A stretch of DNA of 64,000 nucleotides. It comes from JAHDDY01 sp964549375. GTDB taxonomy: Bacteria > Pseudomonadota > Alphaproteobacteria > Rhodobacterales > Rhodobacteraceae. Position numbers and translations under genes: made by a program. Below are positions 33,819 through 42,740 of this stretch, in pieces. Each line of letters opens with the position of its first letter. Position 1 is the first letter of the stretch. Under the pieces are notes generated by a model. That model did no database searches, was not told the origin of the DNA, and saw only the letters and a program-made list of their open reading frames with translations. Location: assembly GCA_964549375.1 (NCBI GenBank), contig CAZJWF010000002.1:26616-90615 (forward strand), in the 5' to 3' direction.

Positions 33819-35561
33819 GTGAAACAGGATAGAGAGGATGATGGGGATCCGACACCGGCCCATCAAATACCTCCATTATTCGAAGCCCGCTCAGTCTCGA
33901 AAGCATTTGGGGCAGTTAAAGCCAACCAAGACGTTTCGCTCAATGTAAGCGCAGGCGAAAAGTTGGCATTGCTCGGCGAAAATGGTGCGGGCAAATCGAC
34001 GTTGGTCAAGATGATCAACGGAGTTCTCAAACCAGACTCCGGCACCTTCATCTGGAAGGGCAAACCAATCTCTATTTCGTCACCGGCGGCGGCAAGACGA
34101 GTCGGCATCGGGATGGTTTTCCAGCACTTTTCAAGTTTTGAAGCGCTGACAGTTATTGAGAATTTGGCAATCGCCCTCCCTCATTTTTCAATGCGAAAAA
34201 TCCGAAAAGAACTGACCGGGATCAATGAACGCTACGGGCTAACCATTGATCCGAACAGACAGGTAGAACGGCTTTCAGCAGGTGAAAAGCAGCGTGTGGA
34301 GATCGTTCGCGCACTTTTACAAAAACCGAAGTTGCTGATCCTCGATGAGCCAACATCGGTACTGACACCGCAAGAAGCTTCCAGCCTCTTTTCGACGCTG
34401 AACCGCCTCGCGGCGGACGGCATGGCGTTGATTTACATCTCTCACCGACTACCCGAGATCCAAGAGCTTTGCGACCGTGCAACCATCTTGCGACAGGGTG
34501 AAGTCGTCGGCTCCTGCATTCCCGCCGAAACGTCGGTCTCGCAAATTGCCGAAATGATGATTGGCAAGACAGCCGACCCTATTCGCCGCGTAGACGCCTT
34601 CGTCGGGGGCGTGCGTTTGCAGGTTGAAGACCTAAGCTTACCCGTGAGCGATGGTGTGCCGCTGAAGAATGTGAGCTTCACGGCACGCCGAGGTGAAATT
34701 ATGGGGATTGCCGGTGTCGCGGGCGAAGGGCAAGGTGCATTGTTCGCAGCGCTGAGCGGTGAAATCCGCGCGCGCCGCGCTCGAAACATCCAAATAGACG
34801 GGCAGCCCATCGGTGCACTCCCTCCCAAAGCACGGCGGAAACTTTTAGGAGCTTTTGCTCCTGAACAACGGTTAGGACACGCGGCAATCGCAGAGCTGAC
34901 GCTTTCAGAAAACCTACGCCTGACGCATCACGGGCTGGCGAGTTCTGGGCGACGAAACCTACGAACCCGCACGAAAAAAATCCGGTCAGAATACGACGTT
35001 CGCGCGGCCAGCGGTGATCCAAAAGCGGGAACCCTGTCGGGCGGCAATCTGCAGAAATTTGTCATAGGCAGGGAATTGGATCGAGAACCCAGCGTCTTCG
35101 TCGTCGCGCAACCTACCTGGGGAGTGGATGCGGGGGCCGCGAGCTTTATCCGCAATGCGCTGCTTGATCTGACGCAACGCGGTTCGGCGGTGGTACTGAT
35201 CTCGCAAGACTTGGATGAAATTTTCCAGATTGCGGATCGCGTCGCTGTCCTGCACCGCGGCGAACTTTCCGAAACTTATCCGATTGACGATATGTCGCCC
35301 GATAAAATTGGGCTGTTGATGGCTGGCGCAGATATTTCCGATTATACACCGCCTCCGGCAAATAGCGCTCCGGCCGCATCTGATATCAAACCCAAGCCCC
35401 AACTTTCCTCATCTGCACAGCCCAAACTAGCCCCGGCATCCTCTCAAAAAGCTGCCGTTAAGTCACCTGAGGCACCCTCCATACGATATTCTACGAGCGG
35501 CACGATAACGGCGCCGTGGACGCCTCCTGAAGTGGTGCAAAGATTTGAGAGGCAGCCATGA
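33819..35561 (+). CDS. ABC importer ATPase with two ABC domains (BmpA/nucleoside type)
   Basis: A 580-residue fused ATPase of the simple-sugar/nucleoside (Rbs/Nup-like) class. The first ABC domain has GENGAGKST, LSAGEKQRVE and LLILDEPTSVL; the second has a degenerate P-loop (GVAGEGQGALF) but a good LSGGNLQKFVIGREL signature. A 65-residue Pro/Ala/Ser-rich C-terminal extension is unusual. The GTG start has no in-frame ATG alternative and a GGGG about 10 nt upstream. It overlaps the first permease gene by ATGA. No binding protein is adjacent. Confidence 0.88.
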   Translation: MKQDREDDGDPTPAHQIPPLFEARSVSKAFGAVKANQDVSLNVSAGEKLALLGENGAGKSTLVKMINGVLKPDSGTFIWKGKPISISSPAAARRVGIGMVFQHFSSFEALTVIENLAIALPHFSMRKIRKELTGINERYGLTIDPNRQVERLSAGEKQRVEIVRALLQKPKLLILDEPTSVLTPQEASSLFSTLNRLAADGMALIYISHRLPEIQELCDRATILRQGEVVGSCIPAETSVSQIAEMMIGKTADPIRRVDAFVGGVRLQVEDLSLPVSDGVPLKNVSFTARRGEIMGIAGVAGEGQGALFAALSGEIRARRARNIQIDGQPIGALPPKARRKLLGAFAPEQRLGHAAIAELTLSENLRLTHHGLASSGRRNLRTRTKKIRSEYDVRAASGDPKAGTLSGGNLQKFVIGRELDREPSVFVVAQPTWGVDAGAASFIRNALLDLTQRGSAVVLISQDLDEIFQIADRVAVLHRGELSETYPIDDMSPDKIGLLMAGADISDYTPPPANSAPAASDIKPKPQLSSSAQPKLAPASSQKAAVKSPEAPSIRYSTSGTITAPWTPPEVVQRFERQP

Positions 35562-36673
35562 TCCGCGTTGAAAAGCGTCCTGCTCCGTCGACTTTGGCTT
35601 CACTTGTATCGCCGATTGTCGCCATTGCGCTGACGATTACCTGCGGATTGTTGATGATCAGCGCCGCAGGAAAGTCGCCATCCGAGGCATTGGATGTCTA
35701 TTTCCTTTTCCCGTTCAATGATCTGGTCGCATACTTCAACGCGCCGCCAGATGAACGTAGCGGCCTGCTCTATCAGCCTGCCGAAGTTTTGGTGAAGGCC
35801 ATCCCATTGGCGCTGATTGGTGTTGGACTGGCCATCGCTTTCCGGGCGGGCATTTTCAACATTGGTGCTCCAGGACAGTATATTTTGGGCGCGATATTCG
35901 CGGGCGGCGTTGCGCTTCACGTTCCAGACGAGACGCCTCGCCTGGTCGTTCTGCCAGCTTGCCTGATCGCCGGTGCAATCGGTGGGTTACTCTGGGCCTT
36001 TATTCCAGCGTTTTTGAGAATTCGCACGGGCGCGAATGAAATTCTGACGAGCCTGATGCTGAGTTACGTCGCAGCCTTGCTGCTCGATTGGCTCGTCCGC
36101 AGCCCTTGGAAGGATCCTCTTGGTTTCGGCTTTCCGCAAAGTCGCGACTTTCCAGATTCAGCGATTATTCCGCTTTTGCTGGAGGGGACGCGGCTGCATT
36201 GGGGTCTTGTACTCACCCTGATCATCCTTGCGCTGCTCTGGTTTGTCATGTCTCGCACGGTAACGGGGTTCAGAGTAACCGTTACCGGCCTCGCACCGCG
36301 CGCCGCACATTTCGCGGGGTTCAAGCAATCAACGACGATCTATTCCGTATTTTTGCTCTCGGGCGCTCTTGCAGGATTGGCGGGCGCGGTAGAGGCAACA
36401 TCTACGATTGGACAGCTTCAACCTGAAATTTCCGCTGAATACGGGTTTGCGGCGATCATTGTCGCGTTCCTTGGTCGGTTACACCCGCTCGGTGTCCTGT
36501 TTGCCGCCCTAGTACTCGCGATAACCTATATCGGTGGTGAGAACGCGCAAATTCTGCTTGGCCTTCCCAAAAACGCGACGCTGGTTTTTCAAGGGATGCT
36601 GTTATTATTCCTGCTCGCCTGTGACGCCATGATCCATTATCGCCTTCGCTGGCGTTCGATGCGGAGGGCTTGA
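35558..36673 (+). CDS. ABC importer permease, nucleoside/simple-sugar type (BPD_transp_2)
   Basis: A 371-residue polytopic protein with about ten hydrophobic helices. The permease motif region reads FRAGIFNIGAPGQY, then RTGANEILTSLMLSY, and a second pattern ALAGLAGAVEA. This matches the larger of two permeases in nucleoside ABC importers (NupB-like). It overlaps the ATPase gene and is followed by the smaller permease gene after 1 nt. The transported compound is inferred from family only. Confidence 0.88.
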   Translation: MIRVEKRPAPSTLASLVSPIVAIALTITCGLLMISAAGKSPSEALDVYFLFPFNDLVAYFNAPPDERSGLLYQPAEVLVKAIPLALIGVGLAIAFRAGIFNIGAPGQYILGAIFAGGVALHVPDETPRLVVLPACLIAGAIGGLLWAFIPAFLRIRTGANEILTSLMLSYVAALLLDWLVRSPWKDPLGFGFPQSRDFPDSAIIPLLLEGTRLHWGLVLTLIILALLWFVMSRTVTGFRVTVTGLAPRAAHFAGFKQSTTIYSVFLLSGALAGLAGAVEATSTIGQLQPEISAEYGFAAIIVAFLGRLHPLGVLFAALVLAITYIGGENAQILLGLPKNATLVFQGMLLLFLLACDAMIHYRLRWRSMRRA

Positions 36674-36674
36674 T

Positions 36675-37664
36675 ATGCGAGGATTTCGTATTCTGCTCCT
36701 GCTGATCTTGGGTCCGCTATTTTTATTGCTGTTGGCACTGACAGTTGGAAAATTTGTCCCTGAATCATTTTTGATCGCCGTTATCATTGCCGCAACGCCG
36801 TTCCTTTACGCCGCTACAGGCGAACTAATTGCCGAGAGATCCGGGGTTTTGAACCTTGGTGTTGAAGGCATGATGTTACTTGGCGCGATCGCAGCCTTCG
36901 CGACATCTTTGACGACCGGATCCAGTATGCTCGGCATCGCGGCTGGCGCGGCGGCGGGCGCGGCGGGCGCACTTATCTTTGTAATTGTCGCGTTGGGGTT
37001 TACCGCTAATCAGGCTGCCACAGGTTTGGCGCTAACAATTTTTGGTGCGGGGGCGAGCGGGTTGATCGGTCAGGGCTATGTCGGGCAAGCTATATCGCCA
37101 CTTCCCAAATTGAACATTCCCGAAGCCCTCGCAGAATTCCCGGCCTCGCGCATCCTTCTTGGTCATGATGGCATGGTTTACGGGGCCTTCGCCCTAGTTA
37201 TCGTCACTTGGTGCTACTTGCGGTTTACGCGCTCTGGCCTGCGCCTTCACGCGATTGGCGATGATCACCACTCTGCACAAGCTCAAGGGTTGTCAGTTTT
37301 GCGCGTCCGCACGTTTGCGGTGCTTTTTGGTGGGGCTTGCGCTGGGTTAGGAGGTGCTTATCTTTCACTCGCCTACACCCCGCTTTGGGCCGAGGATATG
37401 ACTGCTGGACGGGGTTGGATCGCGCTCGCCTTGGTCGTTTTTGCGAGTTGGCGCTTATTCAGGGTCACAGTTGGGGCGCTAATATTCGCAGCAGCCGATC
37501 AAGCAGGGAACTACCGCGAAACGCTAAACATCGAAATTCCCTCACAATTTCTCTCGATGGCGCCGTATCTAGCAACCATTATTGCCCTAGTGATCATCTC
37601 CATCGCCAGTCGGCGCTCCGACACCCCAACTTGTCTTGGACGAGAATTCAGGCCCGATCGTTAA
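36675..37664 (+). CDS. ABC importer permease, nucleoside/simple-sugar type (BPD_transp_2)
   Basis: A 329-residue permease with similar helices and the motif GVLNLGVEGMMLLGAI, NQAATGLALTIFGAG and GLGGAYLSLAYTP, as in the second (NupC-like) permease of nucleoside importers. It follows the first permease by one nucleotide. Downstream, the usual third component (BMP-family binding protein) is missing; an open frame that may be a remnant overlaps its end. Confidence 0.88.
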   Translation: MRGFRILLLLILGPLFLLLLALTVGKFVPESFLIAVIIAATPFLYAATGELIAERSGVLNLGVEGMMLLGAIAAFATSLTTGSSMLGIAAGAAAGAAGALIFVIVALGFTANQAATGLALTIFGAGASGLIGQGYVGQAISPLPKLNIPEALAEFPASRILLGHDGMVYGAFALVIVTWCYLRFTRSGLRLHAIGDDHHSAQAQGLSVLRVRTFAVLFGGACAGLGGAYLSLAYTPLWAEDMTAGRGWIALALVVFASWRLFRVTVGALIFAAADQAGNYRETLNIEIPSQFLSMAPYLATIIALVIISIASRRSDTPTCLGREFRPDR

Positions 37665-37701
37665 TTTTGCCGCAGCGACAATTTTTCGCCGTAGACCTTT
37701 A

Positions 37702-37788
37702 ATGTGTCGCGTTAGAGACTTGCGCCAATACGGCGCGCATGTTTGTCTTGCCGCCGGACGGATTACGCGCGAGCTGTTGGAGGCTTAA
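37702..37788 (+). CDS. short frame, possible gene remnant before the polyamine ABC operon
   Basis: An in-frame stretch from 37594 to 37788 overlaps the permease end and continues as a 28-codon frame from ATG 37702 (M-C-R-V-R-D-L-R-Q-Y-G-A-H-V). Its TAA overlaps the next start (TAATG) and its codon choice looks coding-like, with GGAGG near the end. It may be a short coupled leader peptide or the remnant of a degraded gene. I do not recognise the family. Confidence 0.25.
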   Translation: MCRVRDLRQYGAHVCLAAGRITRELLEA

Positions 37789-38876
37789 TGGCCGATACGG
37801 GGAGATCAGACGACTTTGTCGTTTTTGATCAGGTTCAGAAAAGTTACGACGGCGAAACGCTGGTCGTCAAAAACCTCAATCTTGCGATTGGGCAAGGTGA
37901 GTTTCTGACGATGCTGGGGCCATCGGGTTCCGGCAAAACGACTTGTCTGATGATGCTCGCAGGGTTTGAAACTGCAACGCACGGTGAAATCCGTCTTGCT
38001 GGGCGACCTATCAATAATATCCCACCGCATAAGCGTGGGATTGGGATGGTGTTCCAGAATTATGCCCTCTTCCCGCATATGACCGTTTCGGAAAATCTCG
38101 CATTTCCGCTGCAAGTGCGGAGAATGAGCAAAGCGGATACCCGTGAAAAAGTCGCCAAAGCACTCGATATGGTGCAGATGGGCGCATTCGGGGACCGTCG
38201 TCCGACACAGCTTTCAGGTGGACAGCAACAGCGCGTCGCACTGGCCCGTGCCCTCGTATTCGAACCTGAGTTAGTTCTCATGGACGAACCCTTGGGCGCA
38301 CTCGACAAGCAACTACGCGAGCACATGCAGTACGAAATTAAGCACATTCACGAACGCCTTGGCGTGACTGTTGTGTACGTGACTCATGACCAATCTGAGG
38401 CTCTGACAATGTCAGATCGGATAGCGGTATTTGATGACGGCATCATCCAGCAGCTCGCGCCGCCATCGGTTCTTTATGAGAAACCTGAGAACGCTTTTGT
38501 GGCATCATTTATCGGCGAAAACAATAAGTTGGGCGCGAAAATTAATAACGTATCGGATGGCGTAGCGACAGTCACGCTAAGCGACGATAGCGAAGTTCGC
38601 GCACTTGCGGTAAATTGTGGAGACAGCGGCAATACCTTATTATCCATCCGACCTGAGCGCGTTTTGCTTGCGGCTGACGCTCCTAACCGCTTGGACGGCA
38701 AAGTGCTGGAACTTATTTACCTAGGCGACCATATTCGCTGTCGAATGGCGGTTGCCGGACATGACGAATTTATCGTCAAAGTCCCCAATTCCTCGGATCA
38801 TGCAGCGTTGAATGTGGGCGAGACGTGCCCCGTTGGTTGGATGACCGAAGATTGCCGCGCACTTGATGCGGCGTGA
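37788..38876 (+). CDS. polyamine/opine-type ABC importer ATPase (PotA-like)
   Basis: A 362-residue ATPase with Walker A GPSGSGKTT, signature LSGGQQQRV, Walker B LVLMDEPLGALD, the H-loop in VYVTHDQ and a C-terminal TOBE domain (LLSIRPERV). It energises the import system encoded by the next three genes. GGAGGCTTA precedes the ATG, overlapping the upstream TAA. Substrates of this type are spermidine/putrescine or similar cationic amines. Confidence 0.9.
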   Translation: MADTGRSDDFVVFDQVQKSYDGETLVVKNLNLAIGQGEFLTMLGPSGSGKTTCLMMLAGFETATHGEIRLAGRPINNIPPHKRGIGMVFQNYALFPHMTVSENLAFPLQVRRMSKADTREKVAKALDMVQMGAFGDRRPTQLSGGQQQRVALARALVFEPELVLMDEPLGALDKQLREHMQYEIKHIHERLGVTVVYVTHDQSEALTMSDRIAVFDDGIIQQLAPPSVLYEKPENAFVASFIGENNKLGAKINNVSDGVATVTLSDDSEVRALAVNCGDSGNTLLSIRPERVLLAADAPNRLDGKVLELIYLGDHIRCRMAVAGHDEFIVKVPNSSDHAALNVGETCPVGWMTEDCRALDAA

Positions 38877-38944
38877 GATGACGCCAACCGTTCACGGTCG
38901 GTGAAGAAGAAGGTCGGATTATCCGGCAAAACAGGGAGAGTAAA

Positions 38945-40030
38945 ATGACCAGAGCAATCCTGCTCGCCGCAGCTAGCGGCATTGCCCTCACGGGTGCGGC
39001 GCAGGCCGCAGACACCATTACCGCGGTATCGTGGGGCGGTGCCTACACGAAGTCACAGGTAGAGGCCTATCACAAGCCTTGGATGGCGAAGACCGGAAAC
39101 AAGATTATTTCCGAAGACTACAATGGTGGCCTCGCTGAAATCAAAGCACAGGTCGAAGCCGGCAACGTCACGTGGGACATCGTTGACGTAGAATTGTCCG
39201 ATGCGATCCGTGGTTGCGACGAAGGTCTGCTAGAAGAAATCGACCACTCGAAGCTGCCAGCAGCACCAGACGGAACGCCAGCAACCGAAGATTTTATCAG
39301 CTTGGCTCTCCACGATTGCGCGGTGGCTAACATCGTTTGGTCGACGATCTTTGCTTACGATGGATCGAAGTACAACGCCTTTGATCGCCCGCGCTCGATG
39401 GTTGATTTCTTCAACACCAAGGCGTTCCCAGGCAAACGTGGCCTGCGTAAGTCGCCAAAGGCTAACCTCGAAATGGCACTCGTCGCCGACGGCGTTGCGG
39501 CTGCGGATGTTTATGACGTGCTCAGCACTGACGAAGGTGTTGACCGTGCCTTTGCGAAACTCGACGAGATCAAAGATGATGTCGTTTGGTGGGAAGCGGG
39601 CGCACAGCCTCCACAACTTCTCGCTGATGGCGAAGTACAAATGACTACGGCGTATAATGGCCGCATCTTCAACGCGATGGCCTCCGAAGGTAAGCCATTT
39701 GAAATCGTTTGGGACGGTCAAGTATTTGACGTTGACCTTTGGGTAATTCCGAAGGGCGCGCCTAACAAAGAAGCTGCACTCGACTTCCTTGCGTTCTCAA
39801 CCGACACACAACGTCTTGCAGACCAAGCAGCATGGATTTCTTACGGCCCTGCACGCCTGTCGTCTTCTGCACTTGTCGGCAGCTACAACTCCGACCCAGA
39901 TCTCAAAATGGGTCCACACATGCCGACGGCTCCAGAAAACTTCGTCAACGCGATTGCAAATGGCTTTGAGTTTTGGGCTGATAACCAAGACGAGTTGAAC
40001 GAGCGTTTCAACGCTTGGCTTGCTGGTTGA
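38945..40030 (+). CDS. polyamine/opine-type periplasmic substrate-binding protein (PotD-like)
   Basis: A 361-residue secreted binding protein with signal peptide (TRAILLAAASGIALTGAAQAA-D). The mature domain begins TITAVSWGGAYTKSQVEAYHKPW and contains DVELSDAIRG and the ligand-groove acid cluster typical of PotD-like proteins. It captures the substrate for the two permeases. GGGAGAG precedes the ATG. A strong hairpin after its stop allows higher expression of this subunit than of the permeases. Confidence 0.88.
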   Translation: MTRAILLAAASGIALTGAAQAADTITAVSWGGAYTKSQVEAYHKPWMAKTGNKIISEDYNGGLAEIKAQVEAGNVTWDIVDVELSDAIRGCDEGLLEEIDHSKLPAAPDGTPATEDFISLALHDCAVANIVWSTIFAYDGSKYNAFDRPRSMVDFFNTKAFPGKRGLRKSPKANLEMALVADGVAAADVYDVLSTDEGVDRAFAKLDEIKDDVVWWEAGAQPPQLLADGEVQMTTAYNGRIFNAMASEGKPFEIVWDGQVFDVDLWVIPKGAPNKEAALDFLAFSTDTQRLADQAAWISYGPARLSSSALVGSYNSDPDLKMGPHMPTAPENFVNAIANGFEFWADNQDELNERFNAWLAG

Positions 40031-40039
40031 TCTGATACC

Positions 40040-40078
40040 GGGCCGCCTCACACGGGGCGGCCCATTTCTTTTCTCAAT
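40040..40078 (+). terminator. terminator/attenuator after substrate-binding protein
   Basis: GGGCCGCC (40040-40047) pairs with GGCGGCCC (40056-40063) over 8 bp, followed by a T-rich tract (ATTTCTTTTCTC). Such hairpins after the binding-protein gene are common in ABC operons and reduce read-through into the permeases. Confidence 0.7.
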
Positions 40079-40095
40079 TTTTCTGGCGCATATTG

Positions 40096-41364
40096 ATGAC
40101 TGATGTCACCCCTCAGGTTGACCGAAGCGGCCTTCTTGTGACCGCTGATGGCGTGCCGTTGAAGAAAAAACTTCGGCGCGCTTTGTCGGTTAGCCGCCGC
40201 AGGGCATTTATGCTCGTTGCGCCACTGCTGATTTTTATTCTCGCCAGCTTCATTATCCCGATTTTGACTCTGATGTGGCAGGGCGTGAAAGACGGCACCT
40301 ATTCCGAACGGATGCCGGCTTCTGCCGCGATTTTGCAAGAATGGGACGGCAACAGCGAGCCGACAGAAGAGATGGCCGCCGCGCTGGTTGCTGATTTGAT
40401 CGAAAGCCGCAAAGCCAAGACCATCGGCAAAGTCGCGACCCGCGTTAATCGCGAACTGTCAGGCACGCGGTCCCTTTTCACCAAAACCGCCCGAAAAGCG
40501 AAAAAACTAGAAGCGCCGTTTCTTGCTGCACTTATTGACGTCGACAAGGATTGGGGTGACGTCAAAACATGGCAGGCGATGAAGATTGCCTCGAAGACAT
40601 ATACCCCCGCCTATTATGCCGCGGCCGTCGACATGAAATACAACGCGGATGGCAGCTTTACCGAGCAACCGGAAGATCGGCAGATTTACGTATCTTTGTT
40701 CGTGAAGACCTTGCTCGTCTCAGGCGGCGTCATGTTCGCGTGCATCCTGCTCGGTTTTCCTGTTGCGTATTTGCTGGCTCATCTTCCTGCGCGGCAAGCA
40801 AACCTGCTTATGATTCTCGTACTCTTACCATTCTGGACCTCATTACTAGTGCGCACGACAGCTTGGATCGCCATGCTGCAAAGCCAAGGGGTATTGAATG
40901 ACATACTCGTCTGGATTGGGATCACCGGTGACACTGCGAGGTACAGCCTGATCTACAATATGACGGGCACAATCATCGCGATGACACATATCCTGCTGCC
41001 CTTCATGATCTTGCCAATCTACTCGGTGATGAAAGCCATCCCGCCCAGCCATGTCCGCGCGGCTAAAAGCCTTGGCGCGACAAACTGGACAGCGTTTTGG
41101 CGGGTATACTTTCCCGCAACGATCCCCGGCATTGGCGCGGGTGGCCTGCTCGTTTTCATTCTCGCCATCGGGTATTACATCACGCCGGCATTGGTCGGTG
41201 GTCAGGATGGACAACTGATCTCGAACTTCATCGCCTATCACATGCAAAAATCACTAAATTGGTCACTCGCGGCAGCGCTTGGTGGAATTTTGCTGGTGAT
41301 CGTTCTCTTCCTTTACTGGCTCTATGACCGCATCGTCGGCATCGACAATATGAAGTTGGGGTAA
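40096..41364 (+). CDS. polyamine/opine-type ABC permease (PotB-like), with large insertion
   Basis: A 422-residue permease. The first helix is FMLVAPLLIFILASFIIPI near residue 40, then a long hydrophilic insertion of about 140 residues before the core helices (ILVSGGVMFACILLG). The core contains the EAA-like coupling loop around MKAIPPSHVRAAKSLGATNWTAFW. The inserted domain probably lies in the periplasm and is larger than in E. coli PotB. A TTG just before the ATG gives an alternative start one codon earlier. Confidence 0.88.
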   Translation: MTDVTPQVDRSGLLVTADGVPLKKKLRRALSVSRRRAFMLVAPLLIFILASFIIPILTLMWQGVKDGTYSERMPASAAILQEWDGNSEPTEEMAAALVADLIESRKAKTIGKVATRVNRELSGTRSLFTKTARKAKKLEAPFLAALIDVDKDWGDVKTWQAMKIASKTYTPAYYAAAVDMKYNADGSFTEQPEDRQIYVSLFVKTLLVSGGVMFACILLGFPVAYLLAHLPARQANLLMILVLLPFWTSLLVRTTAWIAMLQSQGVLNDILVWIGITGDTARYSLIYNMTGTIIAMTHILLPFMILPIYSVMKAIPPSHVRAAKSLGATNWTAFWRVYFPATIPGIGAGGLLVFILAIGYYITPALVGGQDGQLISNFIAYHMQKSLNWSLAAALGGILLVIVLFLYWLYDRIVGIDNMKLG

Positions 41365-41367
41365 GTC

Positions 41368-42387
41368 ATGGCCAAACTACCCCCCTATGCCACCACAGGT
41401 GAGCGCATATGGAAGTTCACATACTTGGCGATTTGCGCGCTGATCTTTGTTTTCCTGATCACGCCTATCCTGATCATCGCGCCGCTGAGCTTCAACGCTG
41501 AGCCGTATTTCAGCTTTACTGACGGTATGCTGGCCTTTGACAAGGAGGCCTATTCGCTGCGTTGGTACCTCGATATTCTAACCAACGGGATGGCTGACCC
41601 CGAACAAGAACGCTCTTGGGGTATTTTCTTCGACTGGTTATGGAAAGCACTCAGCCCATTTCACACGGCACCGCCGAGTTTCTTTACGGATGCGTGGGAC
41701 AACGCCCAATGGGTGCGGGCGATGCGGAACAGCTTCTTCATCGGGTTCTTTGCGACACTCATTGCAGTCAGCCTCGGAACCTTAGCCGCCATTGGCCTGT
41801 CACGCTCAGAGATGCCAGCACGTAGCTTGATCATGTCCATCTTGATCTCGCCGTTGATTGTCCCGTTGGTCGTGACAGCGGCGGGCATGTTTTATTTCTA
41901 TTCGACGAACTTCAACCCTAGTTCATGGCTGCTGGGCGACCCCGACGCGAGTTCTTGGATTCTGGCGCAGACCTATGCGGGCGTTATCCTTGCCCACGCT
42001 GCACTGGGGACGCCGTTTGTGATCATCACCGTGACCGCGACATTGGTTGGATTCGACAAAAGTCTTGTACGGGCCGGGGCATCGATGGGTGCTGGGCCAG
42101 CTCGGACATTCTGGAAAATCCAAATGCCGCTCATTTTACCCGGCGTCGTGTCGGGCGGTCTGTTTGCCTTTATCACTTCATTCGATGAGGTCGTGGCTGT
42201 TTTATTCCTCGCAGGGCCGGAACACCGCACGATACCGCGTCAAATGTATTCGGGTATTCGGGAGCAAATTTCGCCGACGATCTTGGCCGTCGCGACGATA
42301 CTCGTGATCCTCTCGATCCTGCTGCTCACGACGCTTGAACTGTTGCGCCGACGCAGCGAACGGTTGCGGGGGATGACTCCGGCCTGA
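41368..42387 (+). CDS. polyamine/opine-type ABC permease (PotC-like)
   Basis: A 339-residue permease with core helices and coupling loop FDKSLVRAGASMGAGPARTFWKIQMPLILPGV, summarised. It is the second permease of the importer and follows the first after 3 nt. A short hydrophilic insertion (about residues 75-105) also occurs here. Confidence 0.88.
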   Translation: MAKLPPYATTGERIWKFTYLAICALIFVFLITPILIIAPLSFNAEPYFSFTDGMLAFDKEAYSLRWYLDILTNGMADPEQERSWGIFFDWLWKALSPFHTAPPSFFTDAWDNAQWVRAMRNSFFIGFFATLIAVSLGTLAAIGLSRSEMPARSLIMSILISPLIVPLVVTAAGMFYFYSTNFNPSSWLLGDPDASSWILAQTYAGVILAHAALGTPFVIITVTATLVGFDKSLVRAGASMGAGPARTFWKIQMPLILPGVVSGGLFAFITSFDEVVAVLFLAGPEHRTIPRQMYSGIREQISPTILAVATILVILSILLLTTLELLRRRSERLRGMTPA

Positions 42388-42434
42388 GTTTCGCCTATTT
42401 TCACGCGCCTGATTGCAAAAAATCGGAGAATATT

Positions 42435-42683
42435 ATGAAACCGCTATTTGCACTTGCTTTACTGGCCTCTATCGCCGGATGCAACACCGTTGAGGGTTTT
42501 GGACGCGACCTTGCTGCTGGAGGTGAAGCTCTTGAACAAGCCGCGACCGAGGCTCGCCCAGTAGATGAGCAACAGACTCAATCGGTCTATCAGCCTGTTC
42601 CACAACAACAAACCATCTACCGTCAACAACCTGTCCAGCAGATTAATCCAGCCCCTATTCCCAATTCGACTTACACATATTGA
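42435..42683 (+). CDS. entericidin-like lipoprotein with Gln-rich tail
   Basis: An 82-residue small lipoprotein: signal MKPLFALALLASIAGC with the lipobox Cys at residue 16, then NTVEGFGRDLAAGGEALEQAA, an entericidin-like amphipathic segment. The tail is rich in Gln, Pro and Tyr (QQQTIYRQQPVQQ). Entericidins act as a small envelope toxin/antidote pair in E. coli; a single copy here does not prove that role. Confidence 0.75.
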   Translation: MKPLFALALLASIAGCNTVEGFGRDLAAGGEALEQAATEARPVDEQQTQSVYQPVPQQQTIYRQQPVQQINPAPIPNSTYTY

Positions 42684-42740
42684 TCACGGGCGGATCAACC
42701 CAGCCGCAGTATTTTCAGGCTAGGTTCGGCAATGTTGCGG

